Part shown: positions 13,601 through 22,838 of the stretch, piece after piece | Position numbering within the stretch: the first letter of the stretch is position 1 | How the letters are laid out: each line of letters begins with the position of its first letter | Source: Taenia hydatigena | Lineage: Eukaryota > Platyhelminthes > Cestoda > Cyclophyllidea > Taeniidae | Direction: 5' to 3' | DNA length: 64,000 nucleotides | Assembly: GCA_036345935.2 (NCBI GenBank) | Contig: JADWOT020000008.1 | Coordinates: forward strand, 11,963,733-12,027,732 | Translations under genes and position numbers: made by a program | The notes under the pieces: generated by a model | What the model saw: only the letters and a program-made list of their open reading frames with translations | Told to the model about the DNA's origin: nothing | The model's database searches: none

Positions 13601-16600
13601 TTTTAGCACATTATTTTTCAAAGCCGTGAAAATAGGTAATTTTCGTGTAAAACTTACCGAGCCCTCTAAGTTCGTGCACCTGAGTTCCATAAAAATACCG
13701 TTCATTCCAAAACTTTTGCTTGTTTTTAGATCACTATTATTTCACCGTATAAAAGTGATTACTCAGCTTTGACTTTGGGGGTCGCCATAAATAGTGCCCG
13801 AAAATTCTAACAAAACTGTGCTATAAAGTGACATTCAAACCACTTTTCGGTTTGTTTATTTTAAGTCCGCATAAACGGGGCAATATATGGCATCGTTTGA
13901 ACTTGTTAACCGGCAAAGAAGTAAAAAATCCATTTGATATTTTTGTAAAGATGATTTGAACTTTTCTACCTCCGTCCCTACCGCAAAAAAATAAGCAGTC
14001 TTCTGAGGGAGATACTTGGCATATTCTATCAACTATTCAGTCGTGCTAACAATCCATTATGAAATGCTTGCCCTTAAGGCAATGCTAACAACAAAACTTC
14101 ACTGCTGATTACAACTAAACTCTAGGGTAAGCAGTTACGTTAATTCAACTGATTATAAGATGATAATTTATGCTTTATTTCAGTGCATTTAAAAGGGCTA
14201 CTGAAAAAGGTTTACTTCAGACTTCGTAAGATTGTATTGCTTCATTGTTTAACTTTGCCCTTCGTAAAATTTTATTGAATGACGAGGGCAATATTAGCAT
14301 CCACCGTTTCGAATTCGCAGTATCTTCCCATCTTAAAATTTACCATAAGGCAAACAGCAGCATCAGATATTTTTTCCTTTGAACAGCAAAAATGTCTTAT
14401 CTCCATACCGATCTCATAATGCGACAAAACGCATGAAATTTCTTATCTTAATCGCGATCCGTTTATTTCAATCTGATAACTGATCAATGGAACGGAGTTA
14501 TCACACTTGCGCGCCTACGAAGAGGATCAACCTTGGAGGATCTGGCAAATTCAGTTGATTTCTTCCTCATTCATAGACACAGATTCTAATTAGCAGACCA
14601 CGCCGAGGCTTTTAGACTATGTGTATGTGCGCGCACCAATCCTCAACACCCAATCGCGGTTCATCATTATCAACCCACTTTATCTCTAGGATGGGAGGGT
14701 GCATATCTACCCTCCCCTCCTCCTCCTCCGCCTCCTCCTCCTCCTCCTCCCTTTCCCAAAAAAGCATCATCCGCACACAAACACGCACGCCTCCCCACGG
14801 TAGTATTAACTCTCTTGCCGTAAGCTCGCACGTACGCACGCACTCCTATTTGCTTATTTGCTTACCTCACTGCATGAGAGAGTGGATGAAGGAAAGTTAG
14901 CCCTCTTCCATCTTTGCGCGTATGTATCTATATGAATATATATATTTACATATGTGTGTGCGTAAGTGCGTGTGTGTGTAACTTTCACCGCCCTAGGTGA
15001 GTGTATAATGCTCTGGCGCCGGTTCTAGCGATTGCAGTGGACTGATAGCACCAGAACAGCACGACGACGCACAAGACTCACACGCTAATGGAGAGTGAGA
15101 GAGTGCGCGCGGGAGGGGGAAATGGAAGATGGAGGGGGTGGACAGGGGCGAACTCCTGCATGCGATGAGCACAGATCAGAGGTTATACGGCCGCACACAT
15201 GAGCACACACGCGCGCACCTTGAGCGTGAAGGCAGAGATTGGAGAGGAGTGATAAGCCGAGTAGGCAGGCAGCATCCCAGTAATAAGTGCTTCTGCGTCG
15301 TATATCCCGCTCCTGCTCCCCTCTCCCTTGCTCTTTCTCTCCTCTCCTGATGTGTGCGGAGTGGAAGGTGGGGTTCAGCAAAAAATGCTCGACCAATAGC
15401 GTGGAGTGAATGAAACCCAGGTGTGCGGCGCTGTCTCCCGCTTAGCACCCATCTCGCTGTGGAGGAAATGCACCGTTTTTCGCTTATCTCTTGTGCGCTC
15501 CTCGCGCGCGTGCCCTGTACACACGGAGCTTGTCAATATACGAGAGGCGACATGAGAAATCCGGTTTAAACTAATTTTCTCCAAGATCGTAACAACTTCG
15601 AGTAGGCAAAGTATAACCTATGCTCAGGTAAAGTGCTGACGATGGGCGGCTAAAATTAGTGTCTTAAAATGCTACTTAAGCTGGAGAGAAAGATAAACGG
15701 AAGGTGTTATGCTCGTAGTCATAGTTAGGACATTTATGCTGATTTATCAGTGGTCAAAATCAACTAACGTAATTCTCTTCTGTGGCATTTAATCTTATCT
15801 TGTTTGTATTTTCCGTAAAATATATGATTACTTGATTCAAGAATTAGTTTTAAACTAGCACCCTACCTACTAATAGTGACCTCTAATATCCAGAGTACAG
15901 GTCATGCACTAATAGTGTGTAGGCGATTAAGCACATTAAACGTCTTCTGATATCAATTATGTGAGACAGAACTCAATACATCAAGCCTCTAAACGAAAAG
16001 ACATATGCAAGTGGCTTGTTGTCGCTTGCTCCAGCAGGGTTCTAGGTAATAGTCAACCAGCAGTGTTCGAATGCATGGTGCCAAAACTTGCATTACTGAA
16101 ATGATCTATTTAACTGCTACCCATGGCATGCAATTCTTAGTATCGTCGAAGCAAAAAATATCCCACCTCTATAGCCTACCCTTTTAAACGCAGCTGGTCT
16201 ACGAGAGTTACGACTGACTGCATCCAAATGATAAACTGATAATAATCACGTTGCACATCTGGAACTCCATCTGCAATACACTGCTTTAATAATAAAAGGT
16301 CCATTCCGAGAGTACTGAAATAGCTGCTGCAATCTGTTGTACGACTACTGTGACCTCGTGATTGATGGCTAAGTTATTCTTTGAACGTGATGTCTCCTCA
16401 TTGTCAATCCGTATTCAAAAGCCCAATGGGAACACAGGTCTAATCTCAGACCGTCTTCGTACAAATCTATGTGATACAATCGCAGGCTTAATAGATTAGC
16501 GTGTTTTTGATTGAAAAATAATGCCCTGAACTCCTGGTTAAACCTAGCCGACTATCACAGAATCCCTAAGAAATGATCAGAAAACAGGGAAGGAATGGGT

Positions 16601-19600
16601 CTTTTAAATAGCAGCCATGGATTGAAATAATCAATGAAATTTCCCATTAGGCAACAGGTAACGCCCAGCTAGATGCTAAGCATGACGAAAACCGATCGCA
16701 TTTTTAATCTTACGACTAGAGTTAACAAGGCAGAACAAGTTTATTTTAGAATATTTTCAATTGCAGGTTCGGACGCGCTCAGTGAATGGGGTAGAACACT
16801 TTCGAAACAGCTCTGTTTTGCCAACTGACTATTGACCCATGCGAAAGTTGTATTTCACCCGAGCATTAGATTGGAATATTTTTCGGTAGAGAGTAAAGCA
16901 TACTCAGAAATGAGTAATCAAAGCCAGCTTATTCTTAAGTTAAATAAGGGCCAGATAAGTTTTGGATTCCATGTAGTAATAGCACATTTTTGCATATATT
17001 GCACTTCTTCATTCAATTACACAAGTGCCTCTGAGAACTGATTTTCAACTAATTTAACCGTGTAAAATCTGTAGTAGGCAGTGAGAAGGGTAGTTTCACA
17101 AGGCACAGCCTGGAGCTGCTACTTGCCTTTTTAATTAAGCATTTGCACAAAGGAGGTCTTTTAAATGTCTATTGAGCAGGCACCTACTGTGAAACACCGC
17201 GCGGAGTTTGGTCCAGTTGGACGCAGTCCAGTGAATGCCGCGAGAAGAACTGTGGCATCAGTCGGTATCGGTGGCGACGCCGTCAGTGTCTAAACGATAC
17301 TACCTACATTGAAGATTCAAGCGGCAGTGCCAACAAGAAGCCCTATCCTTGCTTTGGAATCTCTGAAGAAGTAACGAAAAAACCTAAAGTCTTGCATGAC
17401 CTCATGTTTCTGCTATGCTTAGCTTGCGCTTTCGAGGCTGAAGCAGGGATTGAATCTTTCTTTTTTTTGATAATAAGATGTACTTCTTACGTGCACAAGA
17501 TAAAAATGACTTAGCAAGGGCCCTTGACATAAGGCCTATGAGACTCTTGATGTGACTCGACTTTCTCGGAGGGTGAGCATTAGCTCGTATCTGCGATTCT
17601 GACTTTTTTTGGTTGATTCAGCAACAGTTTGTTCTCAACTCTCCTTCAAACGAGAATCTTTTAGAGCCACTTACAGTTGCATTTACCAGTTCCAGCATCA
17701 TCTGATTTATCATCACTCGCCTAGCGAGTCCTTCTTCAGTGTGTTTTAATGTATTACGCCAGACACTTGTCTCACATTCACCCATGGGTATATCTATGTA
17801 TATGCGCCTAACCTTCCATTAGTTTTAATGGAGTTTAGGAGAATGGAGTGAGGCTACGTGTTTTTCTCCCTTCGCCCCCTTCCTCATGCCGTGCGCCATT
17901 ATGTGTCAATATCGAGACAAAAAGCGAACTACTATCGAGATAGGATGTCCACTTAGTCCACTGTTCTATCCCCTTCCCTCAGTATTCGTGCCATTCGAGG
18001 CCTACATAAAAGTAACGCTTTCCACGTGCATTTGAGCAGTCGAGGGCTCTTGAGCGAAAGACGGGGAGGGCGAGTAGGCGAGTAGCGCCAAAGGATGGAC
18101 GGGGATGGATTTCAGTTTCATAGCCATAGCAACTAACACGACGAAAGGAAAAAACGAAGGGGTGAGAGGAGAAGGGGGTACAAATACTACCATCATATCT
18201 GCCTTCGTGCACGCGCACACGATCCAATCAACAGGTTCTCTTGGAAGAGGATGGCGGTAGATGCTATCTCCCGCACCTCCTTCACTTTCTCCCGGGGGGA
18301 AACAAGGCAAGCTCTTTCAGACGGGATGTGTAGCTTGTTCCAGGTTCGTGCAGTGCAAGCCAACGTACCGTGCCTTATGATTTTGCAGTAACCAAGATAA
18401 GTGTTCAAAATACCGCAGATGTGAAAGTAGTAAGGATCGCCTAAAATTAACAACACGGAAATTAAATGCCGTCAAAAAATTCCCTCTCTTATCGTCGTCC
18501 AACAGTTTCAAACACTAGGAATCCTGAAATAAGTGATCTATAAATTGCCATACGATAATGCCAACCCAAGCAAATTTTTTAAGTCACCTTTATCTCTAAC
18601 CTCCATTTTAAACCGCCATTTGAAGTCCTTCGATTTAACAAGATGCGCCTTCTTTCCCCAACTACATAGATTTTCTTCATTATAGGTCCTACCATGTGAT
18701 GAACTGCTTCCCTGTAGCACACTCCGCATGACTGGGCTGTTTCGAAACGAAATTTTCTATTTTAATCGACTATCCATATTCCTGCTGATCATTGCGCTTG
18801 AAGTGAGTTAACAACATAATTTTTCAAATCCATGTAGAAATCACTTCAGTACCATTCATTGTAGAGGTTTAAACCCATTTGCGTCTGCTTATAGCTAGCC
18901 ATCTGTCGTCCATCCACAGAGCAAAATAGTAAAAGTAGCTTTAAAGAATATAAAAGAACTAAAATCACAAGCATCGCTCGTTTTACTTCCTCACCAAGGA
19001 AAAAATGGAATAAACGTTGAATTAGGATGTGTGGGCATATTTTTAAGGAAATTACGATTGAAGTGTGTCTTGACCCCCAAATAAGAGTGTGGTCTAACTT
19101 GGCCTTCTAAATCAAATCAGCCATAATTTTATAAAATTTTATAACAGACATTAAATTCGACTTGATTTGAATTATCTTGAAACCGCAGGAAATCGCATGC
19201 ACCTTGATCATTGGAGGGTGCCTGCAGGAGCCTATTTGAACTCCGTTCAGAATTTCTGATTGATGCCACTTAAGTCCGAGTTCAGTCTTAGCCTCCATTC
19301 AGAATATTGAATTATTTTCCTTAAAAGGCTAAACCCGTTATTGCTTAATTTGACTTATTTTGTTTTCAACATGGAATGAGATGTGGTTTTCAACTTCCTT
19401 CCTGTTCCAACAAAACAATTTCATACTTGTATCCACCTTTTGAGATGAAGACATAGGCTTAACTTCAAGTAATAGATTTTAAAAAGTTGATAGCAATCTT
19501 ATAAGTGCATCGACGCGATCAGGTCGATTGAAAAGCACCATCCTGTAAGTAAATTCCGCTCTCTAATAAAAAATCAGAGCTTGAGCGTTCCTGTTGTCGG

Positions 19601-22577
19601 ACGAAGGAGAATCAGTCTAGACAGATAGCCGACAGAGCTCTCTTTCTGTTGTGGACAGACCGCACTGGGTCTCACCCATCAACCTCCCTCCTACGATTCC
19701 CCTTGAGAACGCCTTTTCTTCATTTAGTACATCTTGCGCAGAGGCCAGATCAACAGGGGCAGACTTTGTCTAGAATTTCCACTTTTGGACCAAGAGACTC
19801 CCCCTCCCCCTCTGTGCTTCGCTCAAATGTTTCAGCATTCACAAAAATGCCGTAGTATTCACTTTTTGTAACTTGAGTTAACATGAATCCTTCGTTGAAG
19901 AAGCTGTAGAAACATCGTTTTAAAGCGCATCCAAAAGTCAAGGACTCTCATAGGTTAAGAAAGCGTAGAATCCGCAATGCCGATTTGGACGTACATTAAC
20001 TATGATTAACTAACAACCAATTTTGACCAAAACCTAGGGAAAGTGGGATTTTTTGTGTGTGAATCCCACGAGTCTAGAAATCAAAGCTCTGTGCTGAACT
20101 ATGGCTAAATGGAGACCCTAAATTGAGTGAGTCTTTTTTTCAATTATTTCGAAGGACATGCCAAAAATGCTCATGATAACCACCCCTTTAATAGCCAAAT
20201 TTAATATCATTTGAAGTGTAGCATTCTATTGGCCAAAACTAATGTTGCCGCCGTAAAAGAGGCATGGGGCAATTCTGGTTTGAAGCTTAGGCTTTCTCAC
20301 ACGCCGTCAACCCCAAAAGCTAGCAAATATTTGTCGCATTGACTGCTATTTGGTAATCACTTCTCAGCGCCCAATCTCCTTGAATTAAGAGACAGATCGA
20401 AGCCTGAGTTCCCTCCTACCATCTTCTCTCAAAATATGGAATAATAAGGTGCTGAACTACCTAAACCTTGATAGAATACATTGTTTCTGGACACTTATAA
20501 ATTATAATCTCTCTTCTTTTAGTTTCTCATCACATTAATCTTAGTGAAAACTTGCGGAATTCACATTGTGCATTGGGTGTTGCAAAAGGTTGGCGAAAGA
20601 AAGTTTATTAAGTTCAACACCTGCGAAGTTGAAGACCAATCAGTGGATCAAGTGGAACATTTGTCACGCGATCAAAATGGGTCCGAACGAATATTTGAAG
20701 CAAACGAACAACCCATGTATAAAGAAGAGGTGTGTTTTGATGACGAGGATCTTGATAAAAGACCAATAAGAAGAGAAGATGGACCAGCAAATCAAGAACA
20801 AATACGCATAGACGACAGAGCAAATCAAAATCTTCCCATGGGTGATGATAATGAAGAGTTTCTGAGATCTCTCAGAAAGAATATTATCCATCGCGTCCTT
20901 GAAAAAGTAGAAGCCATAGAAACTGAGCGATTAAAGGGTCTTAAATCACTACCTTATTCAAAAGGACGACTTTTATGGAAGCGATTGAAGAACAGACTGA
21001 CTTATATCAAGGGTTTGGATGGAACACGAGTGAAAATACCCGAGAGACAAAGGCGATGGGTTGGAAAGACTATGAGGGATCCAGTGGTCAGTGCTAGAAA
21101 GGAAACCAATCCGCCAAATGAAGAAACTGTGGGACTGCGAGAAGGAAAAAAAGCAGAATTTGGGGTTGAAAAAAGGGCTCACAACAAAGACATTGTGAAT
21201 GAATTGGACAAACAAGCATCCGGAGGAACAGTTTACCAGGAAGACAAAAAAGGAAAAGTGCTAACTATTGGGGGAAAAATAACAGCTAATACAGAGGCAC
21301 CGGCGATGGATGCCCAGAAAAAGTTCACCTATCTGAGGCCACATCATGCTCGAACTAAACTAGGAAGTCCCATGGATTATCAGACAACTGTGAATGAAGG
21401 TCAGCCTTTTACATTATCGAAGGGAGATTTTGAGGCGCAGGCACGACACATACCAATGAAGAGTCATTTATTTAGGCATTCCGATCATTCAAACGAACAA
21501 GAGTCGATTAAAAAGTCCGCTATAAACGATAGGGAACCGCAAATCGACTTCCCAGTTATTGACCTAGAACCAGTGGGCATTAAAGCCCCTCTACAGCATC
21601 CAAAAATGGTATTTAAGAGGCAAACAGGTCCTAGATCTGTGATGTCACCCATGAAATTTCCCTTTTTTTCCTCTGACACGTTGGATCAGATCTCGTGGAG
21701 CGAATTTACGAGGGATCCCGAGAATGAAGGTGTTACATTTTCACGCCCACAATCATATCCAGAGATGCCGTCTGACGGACCAGTGTCTCCGATTGTCTTA
21801 ATATCGTCCCCCAATGTTGAGGATCCTCAAACTAACGACGATAATGTAGCATTCAAATCTGAGACAACTGAGAAGGTGGAACTCGAACCTCCTCCTGTAA
21901 TGGGTAAATACGTTAGAAGTCCACCTACGTATGAACTATTACGTAGACCTTCAGATCAGAGGCAAGGGGATTCAAAAGATGGAAGAGGTTTAGTTATAGA
22001 GCCTCTAAGGTTAAATTTCAAGAAGAAGTCTTCAAATGCTGCCTATTTGGATCCAGAAAGTATAGAACTCCCTTATTCCGTTACAGACTCGATTCAAAGT
22101 AAAATTCAATTAGATCCATCCAACCTTGCAAGTGGTAGTCGAAAATTCTCTCTACTTAAACTTTTCCCAATTCCTGAGGCAGTACCTATTCCACTTTCTT
22201 CAGCGGATAAACGAATTCGTCAGATGGGCGCGCATGATAAGAAGGGTGATGGGAAAGAGGAAAGAAGCATGATGGCCCCGCCTTCGAAAATAGCGATGCC
22301 AAATCAACGATTCCCAAAGTTATCTACAGACAAGAGTGTGACTGTTCAACATAAACGGAGTGAACACGTGGAAACACCTCAATCAGACTGTCTGAAATTA
22401 CGTCAAAGCCCTCAAAATAGACACCGCCAGGAACTAGAGCTAGGGTCTGCTGAGAATCCTCATGAAACCGTGATTTACGCGAGAAGTCAGCCAAAGAAGC
22501 AACCGGAACCGGCATCTCTACCGCATTCTGACCCGACTTCCTCAAAACGAAACCTCCGTCATCATAACGATCAGTAA
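4432..22577 (+). CDS. unrecognised EGF/thrombospondin-1 extracellular protein with a long charged tail
   Basis: Six exons keep one reading frame: 4432-4663, 8282-8580, 12834-13061, 13132-13465, 17180-17370, 20523-22577 (phases 1,0,0,1,0), about 1112 residues. Residues 1-17 (MLASLALLLIPTARVLA) are a signal peptide. Residues 18 to about 170 match nothing I know. EGF-like units follow: one spanning the exon 2/3 junction (CVN|DDYECIC), one at about 203-236, one at about 262-291 and one at about 334-370 that ends across the exon 4/5 junction. A thrombospondin type-1 repeat (WSSWTQSSEC...CG...RWRRRQC) follows at about 373-400. The last 684 residues are polar, with many Lys, Glu and Pro and almost no Cys. 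They begin with a hydrophobic stretch (FLITLILVKTCGIHIVHW), which could be a weak membrane segment. EGF plus TSP1 suggests matrix or cell-surface binding; the substrate is unknown. The large last exon could instead be a separate gene, but its acceptor phase fits. Confidence 0.6.
4664..8281. other. intron 1 of the EGF/TSP1 gene
   Basis: AT-rich, with no ORF over 60 codons from 5856 to 8198. ORFs at 4815-5000, 5046-5249 and 5625-5855 have no domain and no phase-compatible splice pair. I see no recognisable element in it. Confidence 0.45.
8282..8580 (+). CDS. EGF/TSP1 gene, exon 2
   Basis: Open frame with coding-like composition: KEWLVSDANWHDPQTAFDTF, then a Cys-containing part (YMCEGGTWACC...DVSC), ending FWWCVN at donor AAT|GTACGT in phase 0. 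Starting at 8282 (gaattag|GT) joins exon 1 in phase 1 to give VNG-KKW. A second acceptor at 8235 (attacag) also opens this frame but needs a phase-0 partner, so an unseen exon would then be required. Confidence 0.6.
8581..12833. other. intron 2 of the EGF/TSP1 gene
   Basis: Mostly AT-rich without coding signal. It contains a diverged local duplication (11378-11462 and 11589-11669) and a GC-richer island at about 12310-12560 that reads partly open in two frames and may be a repeat relic. Confidence 0.45.
11378..11669 (+). repeat. diverged local direct duplication
   Basis: The segment at 11378-11462 (gacgtccaggctgaagggct...) and the one at 11589-11669 (ggtccacgctgaatagctg...) align over about 85 bases with small indels; both end in a gacttg(g)aaga motif. 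It looks like an old tandem duplication inside an intron, with no evident function. Confidence 0.5.
12834..13061 (+). CDS. EGF/TSP1 gene, exon 3 (EGF-like units)
   Basis: Phase 0-0 exon between accacag and AAG|GTAATT. It starts DDYECICRKDFVWDQETRTC, which completes the EGF begun by CVN at the end of exon 2. Then comes a second unit, CFVRTYTPCSAVG...CICKAEYMGKDC, with the usual CxC followed by Gly-x-x-C ending. Confidence 0.8.
13132..13465 (+). CDS. EGF/TSP1 gene, exon 4 (two EGF-like units)
   Basis: The intron before it is only 70 bases (13062-13131). Acceptor gttttag, phase 0; donor ACGG|GTAAGT, phase 1. The first unit is CGVAQGNICNPVLGTDFYKC followed by ICVTGW. An acidic linker (MEEEEAG) with an NGT glycosylation sequon follows, then CQHGGYCISSADFSRAACLC, which is finished by GTYC in exon 5. 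Confidence 0.8.
13466..17179. other. intron 4 of the EGF/TSP1 gene, with a GC-rich island
   Basis: AT-rich except for about 14580-15560, which is GC- and CpG-richer and full of simple-sequence stretches: a (TCC)n-type tract near 14717-14751, TA/TG repeats near 14925-14990, and GA/CA-rich runs. It codes for nothing convincing on either strand. It may be a promoter or enhancer for an alternative start, but only composition supports that. Confidence 0.4.
14717..14751 (+). repeat. TCC-type trinucleotide repeat
   Basis: A near-perfect run of tcc triplets with one cgc interruption, inside the GC-rich island of intron 4. ORFs called across it are poly-Ser or poly-Glu artefacts. Confidence 0.8.
17180..17370 (+). 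CDS. EGF/TSP1 gene, exon 5 (TSP type-1 repeat)
   Basis: Acceptor attgagcag in phase 1, donor GAAGAA|GTAACG in phase 0. Read from the exon 4 join it gives GTYCETPRGVWSSWTQSSEC, then CGISRYRWRRRQC and later PYPCFG. The two spaced Trp residues, the paired Cys and the Arg ladder are the hallmark of a thrombospondin type-1 repeat. A potential N-glycosylation site is at NDT. It is too short and interrupted to appear as a long ORF. Confidence 0.8.
17371..20522. other. intron 5 of the EGF/TSP1 gene
   Basis: No supported exon. A GC-richer block at about 17870-18330 has short overlapping ORFs on the minus strand, but no domain. The rest is AT-rich. Confidence 0.4.
20523..22577 (+). CDS. EGF/TSP1 gene, last exon (684-residue charged tail)
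   Basis: The acceptor cttcttttag is in phase 0 and the frame stays open for 684 codons to a TAA stop. After the hydrophobic start come Asp/Glu-rich sequence, a basic helical part near 20880-21080 (KGRLLWKRLKNRLTYIKG) and then Pro/Ser/Lys-rich low-complexity sequence with short motifs such as SPPTYELLRR. There are almost no Cys, so it is unlike the ectodomain exons and probably disordered. If the N-terminal hydrophobic stretch spans a membrane, this is a cytoplasmic tail; otherwise it is a secreted linker. I recognise no family. Confidence 0.75.
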   Translation, partial: FLITLILVKTCGIHIVHWVLQKVGERKFIKFNTCEVEDQSVDQVEHLSRDQNGSERIFEANEQPMYKEEVCFDDEDLDKRPIRREDGPANQEQIRIDDRANQNLPMGDDNEEFLRSLRKNIIHRVLEKVEAIETERLKGLKSLPYSKGRLLWKRLKNRLTYIKGLDGTRVKIPERQRRWVGKTMRDPVVSARKETNPPNEETVGLREGKKAEFGVEKRAHNKDIVNELDKQASGGTVYQEDKKGKVLTIGGKITANTEAPAMDAQKKFTYLRPHHARTKLGSPMDYQTTVNEGQPFTLSKGDFEAQARHIPMKSHLFRHSDHSNEQESIKKSAINDREPQIDFPVIDLEPVGIKAPLQHPKMVFKRQTGPRSVMSPMKFPFFSSDTLDQISWSEFTRDPENEGVTFSRPQSYPEMPSDGPVSPIVLISSPNVEDPQTNDDNVAFKSETTEKVELEPPPVMGKYVRSPPTYELLRRPSDQRQGDSKDGRGLVIEPLRLNFKKKSSNAAYLDPESIELPYSVTDSIQSKIQLDPSNLASGSRKFSLLKLFPIPEAVPIPLSSADKRIRQMGAHDKKGDGKEERSMMAPPSKIAMPNQRFPKLSTDKSVTVQHKRSEHVETPQSDCLKLRQSPQNRHRQELELGSAENPHETVIYARSQPKKQPEPASLPHSDPTSSKRNLRHHNDQ

Positions 22578-22832
22578 TTGGAACAACTCTGAAGTCTAGG
22601 CTTGGTATACAGGAATACAAAAGAAAGCATGCGCAAATTGAAGTAATATTTGATGCCAAGTTAAGATAGGTTCACATTTTTATTCTATCAAATTGTAAAA
22701 TCAAAACACATTGAACGTCATGGAAATTAGCCAATAGGAAGGAGTCGCGATGGACGTGACCAATCGAGAGTGCTCTGGTCAAAGTGTATCCCTTCATAAC
22801 TAAGGCAATCATTTCCTTATCTATTCTGTTAC

Positions 22833-22838
22833 AATAAA
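22833..22838 (+). terminator. candidate poly(A) signal of the EGF/TSP1 gene
   Basis: Canonical AATAAA 256 bases after the stop, the first one downstream. Confidence 0.5.
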
